A stretch of 64,000 nucleotides of DNA, taken from positions 15,819,501-15,883,500 of the forward strand of contig NC_135118.1 in the NCBI RefSeq assembly GCF_050908995.1, in the 5' to 3' direction. A program made the position numbers and the translations under genes. The notes beneath the pieces are model-generated. The model saw only the letters and a list, made by a program, of their open reading frames with translations. It did not search any database and had not been told where the DNA came from. Positions 12,501 to 25,399 of the stretch are shown here, in pieces. The stretch's first letter is position 1. Each line of letters begins with the position of its first letter. This DNA is from Andrena cerasifolii (taxonomy: Eukaryota > Arthropoda > Insecta > Hymenoptera > Andrenidae).

Positions 12501-15000
12501 ACGCGGTGGAACTGTGGGAAACGGTGAAATCCGAAAATAATGATATTCATAGATTGCGTACCGGGACGACATTGTAGAAAATTAAATCCTCTGTTTGTGG
12601 TAAGCTTGAATTACCATAAACATCGAATTATCTCCTCTCCGATTTCGGAGCTGCCCTTTGAGAGGCTTACTCGTGCCGCGTCATGCGCCGCCTACTGCAT
12701 TAAGTTCTTTCCAAATACTTGTGGGAACCTTAAAATTCCCCCCAGCCACCGTGAAATCGTCGCGTCTGAATGTATCTCGCAATTACCTCGAATTATCAGT
12801 TCGGTTTGCAATTTGGAGCTCTGTAGAAAAAGAATTAACTCATCGTCCGCCTCTCTATTCGTTTATGATTTACCCTCGTTTCGTATGTTAGCCACGGTTC
12901 TCACAGCCGGGTCCCTTTTGACAAACGACTTCATCGCGGATGATCCTTTTATCTTCGCGGAACAATCAGCCGAAATTGACGTAACGAGAAGTCATTAAAG
13001 TTTCGTTTCGCGCGACTCGGCTGCGGTACGTCTTGCCTGTTCGCGGGCTAACGCATTGCGGATTCGGGTATACGCAATGAGCGGCTGTTATGGCCGAAAA
13101 TATAATGGACCCTGACCGAATAAATTAGGGCCTGAAAGATGTGAGATTCGTGACGCCACGAGGGAGTAGCTGTTGCTGCGAGCAGTTTGCTCATTGTCGC
13201 GATGCCCGACGTAACGTTCGCGAGCTTTAAGTACGAAGACGCGTACGCTGCGATCGGTTCTGATAGAAACTGTAATGACATCGAGCATTCTGGGTCGATA
13301 TGATTCAGGTCGACTGCCGGAGAGGTAGGACAGCGATCGGTCTTCTTACGTAGGCCCCTGCCTGGAATGCTGCTAAGAATGTAAGCTGTCGGTTAATTAC
13401 AATTGCTAACGCTGATTACGTTCTAATTGTATTTATACTGGACGCAGCTTTAATCTTGATGCGAATTTATCTTTCCCCTATGTAACTGGAACGCATGATT
13501 TGTGTGACACTGTAGGGATAGCAAATATAAGGGACAGGATAGTAGAATTGAAATACTTTTGGTCCCAATTCACTTCCCATGCTCAGGTCCTCTATGCCGA
13601 TTTCTCACGAGGACAGCGGAGCTTCTCCTCCGCGAGGAATCTCTTCCTCTTCCCTCGCGTCATAAAGATTCGACGATTCTGGACAAGTACACCTACGTAC
13701 TTTCTCGTAACGACCGTTTCGCATACTCCGCGGTGGAGGCAGCCTAACCGAACGGGCCCCGCCGCTGCATCGCGGGAGAACCTAATAACAAGCCGAGATG
13801 AACGCAAGGAAAGACCAAAGGGGGAACGTTAAACCTCGCTCGGGGGATTATAAAGGCCGTCGTTTAGGGTTTATGGAGAGAAACATAACGGAATCGGCTG
13901 GAACGTGGCCCCGAGTTACCAAAAGCAACGCACCACTGCCACAACGAACGGCGCAGTATTTTCTGGCGGCGCTGGTTCCGCAACAAGTGTAAGCAGACGC
14001 GTCACGGCGATGGAGCTGGTGACTCTACCGCGGGCCCTGAAAACGACGAAGAGGAGCGGGACCGATCGGTTCACCCTCGTCGATACTAATTCGACTCCCC
14101 GTTAACAGGCCTGACGTTAACACGGTTCACTTGATCGGGACAACCGGCCTCGTCTTTTTTCACCATCCTCCTCGTCATCCACGACGAGGCGAGAGATGCT
14201 ATCGACGCCGGTATCGACTGCCACGCTCGCCGCGAGTCCTTGAACCAGTGGAGGAAGAGAAGGTGGAAGGCGGAGGTGCGTGCTGCACGCAGCGAGAAAA
14301 CCTGCGTTATAACGAACGCACGATCCATCTTGATTTCTTCGGCTCCTTTCACTTTCGACAGTCTCGTCGGCTCTGCCCGCCGCCGAAGATATCGCGAAGA
14401 AGAATGGCGGAGGGGGACAGAGAGGCAGGAACCGAGTAAGATGGACGTGGGCTGGAGATACGAGGGACAAACCGCCGAGATGTATCCACTAAAATTTGTA
14501 CGAGCATCCTTGCTTCCGTTTCGCAGCGAGGATACCGCAAAAGGGGAATAATTGTGGGGACTCGGTATAGGTACAACGAAACCTGCCACGTTGCGTGACC
14601 ACGTGCTCGGTGGTTCGACGTACAATTCATCTCGTGCACAAATAGCGAAAGGAAGACCGGATCGACGAAGGTGAAAACGCGAGATAATATTCTGGTGGTT
14701 TTACTTGAAACTGATGGATCAGGTAAACGGGAACACGCTCGATTTCGATGCCAGCCAGGACACGTGACGGCTCGCGAATTCGTCTCGGCTTGAATTCAAT
14801 TTGCCGCTTCCGTTTCCTGCGTGACCGCCGCGCACCAGAGAGGCCCGATTCGTCGTGATCGTTAAATTATTTTATTGCAGCTGAAACGTTTGATCCCCGA
14901 AAGGGAATGCTAGGGAATGCACCGGGCCTTCGCTGAACCACGTGAAATTTGCATACGTAACAGCCTCGCGGAAGTGCACGGCTATCGACTCTGGCGTTTT
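9593..15000. other. Mostly GC-rich intergenic DNA, no supported gene
   Basis: The first 430 bases are still AT-rich. The rest is CpG-rich with many overlapping chance frames (for example 11173-11709 and 14086-14625 on the minus strand). An 11021-11087 tandem duplication (period 41) and a GC-only CCGCGC-type run at 10566-10602 are the only local structures noted. No exon or RNA gene was recognised. Confidence 0.4.
11021..11087. repeat. 41-bp tandem duplication
   Basis: GCCCTTTAGTAAGCTTT occurs at 11021 and again at 11062, followed by similar ATGCACTT / ATACACTT sequence. It is a small local duplication of unknown age. Confidence 0.7.
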
Positions 15001-15019
15001 AAGGGGGGATTGCGCCTCG

Positions 15020-15334
15020 TTGAGCCGAAAAATAGGTAACTATTTGTGAATTTTTTGTACAAAAACGATTCGAAATAGAGAAAATATGTACTTGCAAAGG
15101 GAGTATTTATATGACAATCTTAAATCAGTAAGGAAAAGTTACTTTAGGGTATCGAAAAGTTATTTTCTTCACTATGCATATCTACTGTGTATCTACACTG
15201 CTAGGATATGGATGTGTGTATTCGAAATCTCATTCTTCATCATATATCCAAAATTTGTGTAAATATCTATCATATGTTTTGAAATATTTAACGTGTTGCA
15301 ATCGCGCTCCTGTTACTATCGCCCCAGTCTACCC
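15020..15334. mobile_element. AT-rich fragment with a solitary CCC|TA element end
   Basis: AT-rich DNA ends at CGCCCCAGTCTACCC followed by TA (15335-15336). Read in reverse this starts GGGTAGACTGGGGCGATAGT, closely matching the left end at 5059 (GGGTAGACCGGGGGCGGTAG). It is therefore a relative of that element. No partner left end was found, so it is probably truncated. Confidence 0.5.
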
Positions 15335-15336
15335 TA

Positions 15337-17667
15337 ACCATCTACACTCGCGATTTAATCAACAGTCGTCTCGCCTTAATTGTGACGGTCGGTAAAACGA
15401 ACGAAGCGGGACCATCACAGGCCGAGTTGCTAGGAGTTAAAATAATTCTTTCAACGAATCATAGATAGCTGAAATTGCAGGTCTGTCAGAGCTGCTTAGG
15501 CAACAGCTCTCTCCTGACCGGTAGGCCTGTTGATTAAGGGTCGAAATACAAATCGGCCAATTTGACAATCGCTACGTCGATATCCAAACAGCACCGCCTC
15601 TCGGTCGAAACGGGGGATTTATTGGAATCAGCGTAGCATGAGCTATTATCCAACCACTCCCGCGGCTCGCGGTCAAAAATCATTACTCGGCCCGCACACC
15701 TCCGCAGACTGGCACGAAGCTCGGGCAGAAAAACTCGATTTCCGATAGGAGCCGAGCGCATAGCTGAAGGAGTAACGATCGGTACGATAACAGCGCGCAT
15801 TACGACAATACCAGTCGTTACGAGCCAAAGCCAGTCCAGGAGAGGTCTTTTGCTTAAGGCGAGCACTCGCTAGTTTCTTGCTCGACCCCTTCTCGTCCGT
15901 TCCTTCGGAATCGATTTACGAGCAAACGCGTGTACAACGCGCGTTGCGTCAGTCCTCCGGTGGAACAGCGACAGGGACAGCAACGGCAGCGCACCACCAC
16001 CAGCAACAACCTCCGCGAAAACCTCTCGGGCGCAGCGCCACTTGGGCGGCACGTGTGCGCACGCATACGCGCGCGAGCGCACCATGCGTCCGCGCTTAGA
16101 CACGCTCCGTGCACGCTAGCTTGCACGCGTGCGCACCGCTAGACGGGAGGCAAGTGGCCTTACAAGGACGTGCCGCGACACGTACAGTCCGCAGCAGAGT
16201 ACGAATGCGCTGCCGCTAACGCCACTGCGCATGCAAGATTTATACCAATGGTCACGCGCATGCGCGCTCGCTACCGGCACGCGCGCATGCGCGTTGCCTC
16301 GCCGCTAGTACCGGGGATTGTCGGACAGCGCTCTGGCAATAGCGCACGAACCTGTTGACCCGTTAACTGCATCGTTGCCCGAACAGAAACATCTCCCGTT
16401 TGTCTAGATATGATTAAAGGCTGATTAGCTCGCTGGCAGATGCGAAACGATTTCTTTGGACATCTTGTAGGGGCCAGTTTTCTTGCGAGAGTCAGGTTTA
16501 CTCGGATTTTCAAAGTCTGCAGAGTGTTGAGGTACTCAGACATAGGTACGTCGTGTATCGAAAGCCTTAAAACTGTCGTGTTATAAACTTTAAAAGAGCC
16601 TTAGACCGTTTTCTTCTTTAAACGGAACACATGGTAAACTCTGCGAAGGTGTTTACACCATCAGCGACCACAGTCCAATAGTTCCAGGAATCCGAATAGC
16701 ACCGCCGCGTAACAGCACGTGCTTCGAAGCCACCGATGACGAAACGCATATCGCGTCCTCGCCGTTTCACGATGAAAACAAATTATTTCCTTCCAATCCC
16801 GCGCTGATTACATACGCCAGGTGGTGGCGCGCAAATAGAGCATGGTGAATCGTTGGAACAAAGTGGAAGCAGCCCGCGCGCGCGTCGCAATCATTTGAAT
16901 GATAGAAGGAACCAGTGTTGGATTACTCTCGTATTTTCGCAAATACAATTGGAGCAGCAAGGCCGCGAGCGATTGATAAATTAACCGATCTCCCGCGAAT
17001 CAGCGTGACTCGCCACGCGGCTCGTCCCAGAGGCGCGAGTAATGCAAACTTTTCTCTTTAAGCTGCAGTTTATAACTCCCACGCAATAGCCCTCCCCTGT
17101 CGATGTTCCGAAATTCCATTTTGGGCAACAGAGATCGGCGAATCGGAAGCGTGCCGTTCACGTGGACTCCGGTGGTCCGAGTGCACGAGAGCAGAAACGA
17201 TTTATATCTCGAAATTACTACCCCGCGGTGGCACAATGCAATGTGATAAATTAAACGTTTCGCGGTATTGGAACTGGCAGCACGTGAAAGGACGAATGGC
17301 AATTGGAACGTTCCCCGTTATCGGCTGCGATCAGGACCATACGCTCTCGTCTGATCTCTCTTTCCGTCCCTCAGGCTTTCCTGGTTTTCCAGGGGAAAGT
17401 GCCGGCTAATTATTAATGCTCCGCCGTTTCTCCTGGATCGTCCAGCGGCGAGCGCAACGTGCAATTCTGGGCTACCGTTCCTGGTCGAGACGGTGGCTGC
17501 GTCCAGATTCTGACACCGGACACCGTAGTACGCGCGAAGGATTCGTGGGCGTGGACACTTGAGAACAAAAATTCGCAGAGTGTCTAGTTTGCACGATGAT
17601 TTGTAGGACTATTTGACATTTGCGTGTAGGGACAGAATTTCCAAACGATATGGGTAGCAGTTAGAGT
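15337..17667. other. GC-rich intergenic DNA, no supported gene
   Basis: Overlapping opposite-strand chance frames occur around 15854-16142. The region 16028-16296 is dense in alternating GC/CA dinucleotides. No coding domain was found. Confidence 0.4.
16250..16297. repeat. Alternating purine/pyrimidine GC-rich inverted repeat, Z-DNA-prone
   Basis: CACGCGCATGCGCGC and its near repeat CACGCGCGCATGCGCG are separated by a short CTCGCTACCGG spacer. Each is itself palindromic around GCATGC. Such sequences can adopt Z-DNA or cruciform structure. The role is unknown. Confidence 0.6.
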
Positions 17668-18047
17668 AATTGAAGGGTAAGGGGAAAAAACTGGGGATGT
17701 CTATTTTTCTCGATTTTGCATATGTTGTTGGTGGCAGTTCAGACTACAGAACTGTCGAATCACAAAGGGTTATAAATTTAAAGATTTGGTACACTGATTA
17801 AAAACAGGAAATGTCCACTCGGCACTGGAATAAAATATGGAATGTCCCCACTCTTTGCCTAAGCCCCAAGCAGAAGCTTCTGTGGTCAAGGTAAAAGAAG
17901 AAATTATTTAAGAAAATTATATAAATATATAAGAAAATTAAATTCATTGAACCCTGTTTCTTTACTGATGGACTAAAGTATTTAAACTTAATTTTCTCGA
18001 TAACGCTGTTTTGTGACATTCCCTGCTTTTCACCTTACCTTTCAATT
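17668..18047. mobile_element. Small MITE-like element (380 bp)
   Basis: AATTGAAGGGTAAGGGGAAA at 17668-17687 is an imperfect inverted match to TTCACCTTACCTTTCAATT at 18029-18047. GGGGATGTC / GACATTCCC follows inward. The interior is AT-rich with a further GGAATGTCCCC copy at 17838. There is no coding capacity, and the TSD is uncertain. Confidence 0.55.
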
Positions 18048-20640
18048 GGGAACAAATCCACGTAGTCCCAAGCAACGCAACTTTTGAATGTCGTGCAAAT
18101 TCGATGGAGCATTTCCTTTCCCTAAACCGAAATCAATTCAACTAAACCGTAGTTGAAGAGGAATTTTATTTGCACGCCACTTGCGATTTTTTTCCCTTCA
18201 AAACTCATTTCCCTCGAGAGCACATTCGCTCGTAATGTCTTTGTTACGCAAACACGAAATTGAGCCTGGAAACCATTCATTTATTTTATTCCCCGTATCG
18301 TACGTTCACCTGCAGCGTTCGAACAAAGTCGGGCATTCCTGCGCCGAGTTTCCTAAAGGCGCAGGCGTGCTTACATGCACACAAAGGAATTCTATGCATG
18401 TCAATACTCTTCTCGACCGAACGGTGAAAGTATCAAAAGTTTCGCGAACCTTTCATCATTGATGACGTTCACCGAGCGCACGCAAATGAGCGGCGGCGTG
18501 TCTTGCGCGACTATGCTCGACGATTGCTTCCATTTCGAAACTGCTTCGCGTTCAACGAGAAGCGAATTAAGGTAAAGGCTCGCGACTACGATCCCATACA
18601 AGAAGGCTCGTCGACGCAACGTATCCAAAAGCCATCGAAGCCGATCAATCTCTGACGAGTGATCAGCCGAGTCCCCGGTCCCGTTGTTTATCCCCGAAGC
18701 GAACTAAACGGCTGCGTTCGCGCACAAGAATACACGAACGCAATTATCTTATACGAGGCAAACGGTACCCCCGTGATCAGGTGCGCAGAGCTTGCGATGC
18801 AGAGGATGAGGTTTGCCGAAGCAGTTATAGAAGCGCAGCAATCGCCACGAAGGATGCGAAAGAGAACGAGGCGGTGGCCGGTGCATCTGCTCCAGGTTGA
18901 TTGAGGTTCGTGGGTGGCCGTGGCGTCGACGCTACCCGGTAATGCCCCCTAATCACGGCCAGCCATTCACCATTACGGTTAAATGCGATTTTCAGCGATA
19001 CCAGCAGCACGATTAAAATTATAATTAAAGGCGATAACACGGTCGAGCACTGAGAGTCGAGATCTCGGCGAAGCTTTCCGCGGAGTTCTCGAATACTGGG
19101 GTATTAAAGAGCTGTAATGACTGGCGAATGACACGCTCTGGAACTTGTCCGAATTTTCAGGCGGACCTCGAAGCCGCGATACTTTAAACAGGCAGCTCGA
19201 GACTTGGTATGTAAACTGGCGACAGGGTGGGCCACCACGGCGACACGCTTCCGCTGTAATGGATCGAGTCAGGATCCGGACGTGCTGTTTTTAATCGCGA
19301 ACATCGATATCGGAGTAATGACGATAATGGTAATGATCCTCCAGATTACCATCGATGAAAACAGAAATAAAACTGTGCATCGGCGCACATATAATAAGGG
19401 AAGCGTATTTGCTCGTTTTTCGGTGCGGGGCGAGGTATTTATAGCGGCTGCTATCTTCATACTACCTCTGTGCGAAATGAGCTCAGCTGGAAAAAGTGTT
19501 ATTTCAAACATTAATGTCTCGAGGACGTGTAGTGGTATTAACGAGAACATGTGAGCACGTTTTGGATCGTGTAAACGGGTACTTCTACTTTCTGTGGTCT
19601 TCCTATACGCATCAAGGATCAACCTACCTTGCCCTCTTCGAAGAAACAGCAATAACTAAGCACCCCTAACGATCCATAAACATCAAACCACGATCTACTG
19701 ATATTTAACGCGAATCATTTCCGGTAACACCAATTTTTCCTCATGAAACCACTATGATCGCCTACCGCAGTATTGTCTCCAACTAAATACGTGGTTTCCA
19801 TCTCGAACTAAGATAAGCTTCATCCCTCTACCTCTTTTGTTCTCGCCAGTCTCTCGCGTTCGTTGACAATTCTACATCATTTTCATCCTCGAATTCATAT
19901 CACACCTCCCCCAAGCAGTTTACAAATGCACAACGACAGTGTGCACTGATATCCCACTGCCTAAATTCCAGGGTTGCGTGTCTCGCGGACCCGTCTTTGG
20001 AGTTTGAACCCGAAATACTGTTTTCTGATACCACAGGGTTAATGCCTTTGCAGCGCAGCCAGACAGATGCACGCACGCAAGCCAGTTGCCGGGCGAGACG
20101 GTGGCTGGGCCCGCGAACGGCATCGCAGGTGGTGAAGCTGCGCGAAATTGAAATTGATTCCGCATCGGTAATAAGCGGCTCCCTGCAGCACCGGGTACCG
20201 TGCGTTACACGTACGCGCCCCGAGGTCGTACTGCAAGTTCACGCCGCGCTGCTCCACACATGTGGCCACGCGTGTGTGGACACGTGTGCCCAGGTTATAC
20301 GTCTAACGAGCCAATCGATGCTGCACCTCGTGCTCGTTTCCCGACTCCCATCCACCGTGTGCCCATTCATAACCATCGAACTCGCGTCGACGGGTTCGCG
20401 GCTCAGATTCAACTTGCTCCTTGTGCTGCTCGAGGCCTGGAGAGGCGTCGCGTTGAAAGATGAGGCTGAGTCTCGCAATCTTCAATGATTTTGTATCCTG
20501 TTCGTCCGTAAGATACTTTGGAGATGGTCTCGGGATCAGTTGAAGTTGCGAGGAAACAGTGATCATTGGAGCCGTGGACTTGATCACAGACATAATATCT
20601 TTAGGATCGGGATAAAGGGTAGAACATCATTTCGCCGAAG
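18048..20640. other. GC-moderate intergenic DNA, no supported gene
   Basis: Frames such as 19269-19652 (minus) and 19997-20488 (plus) lack domains and splice context. Nothing else is supported. Confidence 0.4.
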
Positions 20641-20714
20641 GAGGATTCCGAGGGTGGTATTATTATTATTACTCACAAGATGGAGGCACAATAGAACATA
20701 TAAATACAATATGT

Positions 20715-20726
20715 TAATTATTATTA

Positions 20727-20761
<35 letters not shown>

Positions 20762-20793
20762 TCTACTATTATTATTAGTACTACTATTATTCC

Positions 20794-20842
<49 letters not shown>
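20715..20842. repeat. (ATT)n microsatellite
   Basis: About 128 bp of ATT/TTA triplets with ACT and CCT interruptions. A shorter ATT run lies at 20659-20671. Confidence 0.95.
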
Positions 20843-20843
<1 letters not shown>

Positions 20844-23800
20844 GTTACTCTTTAATTTCAAAAATATAGTGTGCTGGGGTTTTTGATACTGCTGATTACG
20901 AATCTGTAGTCGGATTGTAAAAATATTTCACCTACATGGCAGTTTTACAGACCTAAACGAACGAACATACCAAAAATCAGAGAACTTTCTTTTAGCGTTA
21001 CCCAGAACTAACAACGTAGACGTAGATAGTGTTTGTATCATCTTTCCTCTTTTTTACGTATTTTTATTTATTTTTAGTATTTTTGTGTTGTTTGAGGAAT
21101 TATTTGTCAGGTATATTGGTCGTATTTTTTGTGTTCTTTTGAACAGAATGAATCTATAATCGAACACACATACAAACACAGTCGAAACACTGACACACAC
21201 ATACGTATTTACAGCTTAAATCATTTTTAAATCAAGAATTAAAATCTTTTTCCACTACATCTTGTTCGCGCGTTAGAAGTCGAATAAGTTAAAGCAGTCT
21301 CCATTTCTTTCGACTGCACACGCGTGTAAGGTAAGTGTCGGCACTCCTGCTTCTACCAGCAAGATCGTTTCTGCGAAACATTGACGTTCAGAGAACCCTT
21401 TGCAATTTACATTGAAACGCGCCCTCGAAGTGTCGTTCAGAAATTCTGGCCTCCGCCTGGGCGGCAAGAAAAAGTCGTGCAAGAGGAAGGAGATCTTCCC
21501 ACGGGGCAGAGGAGGCATCCCTCGGTAAACCATTAACTTCGAAATCTTCGATTTACGGTCGGTTTCTCTCGCGTTTCAACTTTACGCGTGCGAACAATGG
21601 CCGCCCACGCCAGGCATTATATTTACTCGCCGACCCGCTCGGACGTGCAGCGTAGAGAAGTACCACCGCCGCGTTGCACGCGTCTGCATACACACCGCGC
21701 GGCGCATCCCCGTGTACGGCCTGGCGTGCATATATCTCCTTCACTTCCTCTCCGCGGCCATAAACTTTCGGAGCACCTTTCTTGCCAAGACGCGCCAGAA
21801 ACGAAGCAGAATGGACGTGCGCGCCAAAGCACTCTCGAACCGTCACCGACCCTCGATGTCGAGCGAGCAAACGAAACCGCATTTGCCCGCGCGCGAGCAA
21901 ATTGCACCGGCGAACTTTACTGGCTCGAATCCAGCGAAAAATTGACAAAAATCACGGGAGTCGCTAATAAAATTGGCAGAATAGAACAATAGTCATGAAA
22001 CAGGGGAAGTTTATTTTTTTTCAGAATACAATAAAGGAAAATGAATAATAAAAGTAGGTACTGCCAAGCAGGGGGGGATAAGAATATTTGTAATGCAAAT
22101 TCAATAAAATTCATTAGGTGATTATAAAAATTTACTTAAAGAATAAAATCCAGTTTACTTTCCTTTTTATGAAGCTGAAATAGAAGTTAAATAAATTATT
22201 CGTCTTCCGTGCGTTAACCCGAGTTGACTTTATTCGACATATGAATAATTTTTGTAATTTTTACTCGGTATTCGAAATTTTATCTAATTAAAATTTTGCA
22301 CACCTCTGCCTTGCCCACCCCCTCTCCGTCTGGGTGCTCCACTGCTGTCAACTGTCTGTTACATTTAACTACTCTCTTACGGTTTAATATCTGAAATCTC
22401 AACGCGTCGTGAAGAAGTGGTCGAGCCACGACTTCCAACCGATGCAAAATTGAAATACCTACTTCGATTTTTAGCTGCTTCGAAAGGAATAGCGGAAATT
22501 TGTTTCCCCTGGTACTCCTAGAGTCAACAAAGGAGGCCAGAAATGATTAAGTGCAATTGTACAGGATGAAGGGGGCAGCGAGCTCTCGATACTGGACTCT
22601 CTCCTCTCTTTTGTTCGCCTCGACGAAACTCGTCCTCCACCTGTGGCCCTGCGTTTCCTCGAACGAGCCGGACGAAGAAGACCACGGAATCCGACCACGG
22701 GCTCGTTTCGATTTTTTGCCCGGGCGCAGCGGGTATGCGGGCACACCTACGTCAAATCGTAAATACATTTATTCATGTTAGGCAGCCGCGAGTATTGTAT
22801 TCCGTTCGCCGCTAGACAATGAAACGGGGGCGTTTTGGTCGTTCTCGCGCCGCCGCATCGGGACGCGCCACTAGCGGCACCGACACGCTCGTGATCCAAC
22901 TACTCGAAAATTTATCCCGTCGTCGAAGCTTCGACATAACGCCAGTGCCGCGGGTCTTGCCTCTTCCCCTGTCAATTTCGAATTTAATTTTACGAGGTGA
23001 AACGACCGCTCCTTCCTCCCGAACAGTGAACCGGTAAGGCGAAATAGAATCGCGGAGATACCCAATAGAATATCGAAATGGGTGATCGAAGATAGCCTGG
23101 AATGATAGCGCCTTCTTGACAATCCTCGAGAATGTTGCTCCTGCAGAAACGGCGTTCATCAGTGGCGAGGGTAACTGTGCTAATGGCGACTACAACCCAC
23201 GCGAAATTACGGATCGACGGGAGGGAAGACGGGGAAGAAGGAGGCCCCTCGGTAGGAAGGATATCCGTGGTCTCGCAAGGGGCAGCCGGGAGGATCGATG
23301 CGCGGGACGTTTAATTGGCAATTATTTGTTGAAGCAGCGAGACCGACACCATAAAGCATTGTAAATCGACGAAGAATAAATCCTCCCTTCAGCGGGACGA
23401 ACGCCGACGATCCACGAGAAATACGTCCGTGGTACGCGAACGCGACCGCGAGTCCTTTCCTCCCTGCTCCTCCCTCCTCCCGCCGCTCGCCGCGCGTATT
23501 TACGGTCGCGGCATTGTGCGTTCGTTTGCGCGTATTCCAGACCACGGAGCGAGAGGAACGTCCAAGGATCGCGGAGTCAGCGCCGGCGGAGAGGTTGGAC
23601 ATTCGATCCTCGTCCTGGGATCCTGCGTTCCCGGGAAAAAGGTTTCGCGGTGTGATGAATAAAACAGGGACTATCCTCGTTCGAGGAGGCGGTGAACAGG
23701 CGGGAGGAGTGACCCACGGACACGGTCGTACGTTCTTAGAATGTGTCCCGGATTTTCGACTAACAGGTAGGTGTCCTAAACGTCTGTGGGGAATCAGTGA

Positions 23801-24860
23801 ATCTTCCGCGGAACCGCGAATTAACCGGGCGGTCGGGTGTTTCGGTAGAGGGGCTACGGAGAAAGGGAAGGTAGTTAGCTGCGAATTCGAAAGGCAACGC
23901 GAATATCTACTTAAATGCGCTTCGGATAGCCGGGAATTCGAAAATCATTGAATACCTGAGCCCCATTACGCACCAGTCTACAAAGTAACTGCACTCGCTC
24001 CGTGTCCGCTCGAAGAAGGCACGGCTCACGGCTTCCCGCTTCCGTGGAGTCGCAGAAACGCGACAGGACGCGAAGCACGCGTTGCGGAGCGGCGACAAAA
24101 CCGCGTAACAGGCCTCCGTCTTTATTTGTAAATAAGAGGCCCATTCGCGACGGTAATTATCGTGATCAATCGGGAACAACGAGCAGGCCTCGGACGTATC
24201 GTCCCCGTTCGGAGCGGCGGGGGAAAAAAGGAGGCAGTCCGGGAGCGTGTAACAGGTCGATCGGAGCGGACGAACGAGGGGAGCGTTATTAGTTTTGCAC
24301 GATTTAGCGATAAATCCCGGCGATCCGCCGTCCCGTTCGCTCGGCCGTGCTTTTTGCGCGATCCGGCTTGTGTACGCTCCTCTCAGTCTGCTTCTCACCA
24401 GCGCGGACAGTAATTAATGGGAAAATCCCAGGCGATAGAGCCGAGAGGCCTTCCCTTCTGTCCCGTGGTTGGAGTTACGAGCGCAGAAATAGCGCTTTTT
24501 CTCGCGGCTGCAAGCTCGCCAGCTCGAATTGCCCGTTTCGCGGAACTGCTTGGTTGGACACTCGCGAACTGCGACGCTCGGACGTAAGAATCTCGTGGGA
24601 CGCTTCCTACTATTTCGTTGCTCCCTCGGAAGATGACCGTGCAGCCTAGGATTGGAAGGGCCAAGGAAACGTGGCAGGTTCTTCGCTCCGACTTTGGTCG
24701 AGGTGAAACAATACTCCCGGTTGGATGCGAGGAAGTTCCTCGTGGAAAGGATACGGTTTACTGGACCGAGACCTCAGTGCCTTTCTTTTACCATTCCACT
24801 GCTCGAAACAATTGAGCTACCAAGCCGTTCGCGAACTATCGACCCTCCATACACATGACT
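20843..24860. other. Intergenic DNA with two AT-rich patches, no supported gene
   Basis: 20843-21290 and 21990-22330 are AT-rich and are probably degraded repeats. The rest is GC-rich with chance frames (21553-21992 both strands, 23207-23951). No ends, domains or RNA genes were recognised. Confidence 0.35.
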
Positions 24861-24874
24861 CATGTATGAAAAAA

Positions 24875-25024
24875 GCTAATTTCCTTTAATTCGCGAAAAA
24901 AGTTCTCACGCAAAGATTGTGAAATCATGTTTGCTAATTCCAATTGTACCTTTAATGCACGAAAAACATTAAAAACATTCTCACGCAAGGATTGTGAAAT
25001 CAACTTTGCTAATTCCAATTGTAT
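24875..25024. repeat. Tandem repeat, period about 60-75 bp, two and a half copies
   Basis: The block GCTAATT...TTCTCACGCAA(A/G)GATTGTGAAATCA recurs. TTCTCACGCAA is at 24903 and 24978, and GCTAATTCCAATTGTA is at 24932 and 25009. A 66-codon minus-strand frame (24860-25060) contains the corresponding peptide repeat QLELA(K/N)(L/M)ISQSLREN. It is not supported as a gene. Confidence 0.75.
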
Positions 25025-25196
25025 TCTCGTTCTCCGTTCGAACACTGATTCCGCTGTCACTTTTTGTACTTGACATTCCTTTATTGGCCAGAAATCAATT
25101 CAGTGCTCAGATTTTCAGCTTCGGTTTTAAGGAATTAGCGGGCGAGGCCTGTAGTTGACAGAAAAACTTTTATAAGGGGGACATCTTCTGTTAAAA

Positions 25197-25391
25197 ATGT
25201 CGTATGGAAATCGTTTTACGATGGAAAATAATAAAAACTTGGTAGAGACTAATTTAAACGAATCAAAGTCGGTAATAGATATATATAAAAAAAAATTCAG
25301 ATGCGTCTTGTTGAATCTTTTGCAAAAATTTGCCTCCTATGAACCTCCCGCCGCTATCGCGCGAGATCTTCTTTACCATCGTGGCATTTAA
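25197..25391 (+). CDS. Small open frame of unknown nature (64 codons)
   Basis: This frame lies in an AT-rich island and has a less arginine-biased, more protein-like composition than most frames in the window (it ends LLQKFASYEPPAAIARDLLYHRGI). It has no recognised domain, no clear splice sites and no homologue known to me. It may be chance, a degraded repeat or a small gene. Confidence 0.15.
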   Translation: MSYGNRFTMENNKNLVETNLNESKSVIDIYKKKFRCVLLNLLQKFASYEPPAAIARDLLYHRGI

Positions 25392-25399
25392 AAAATGTT

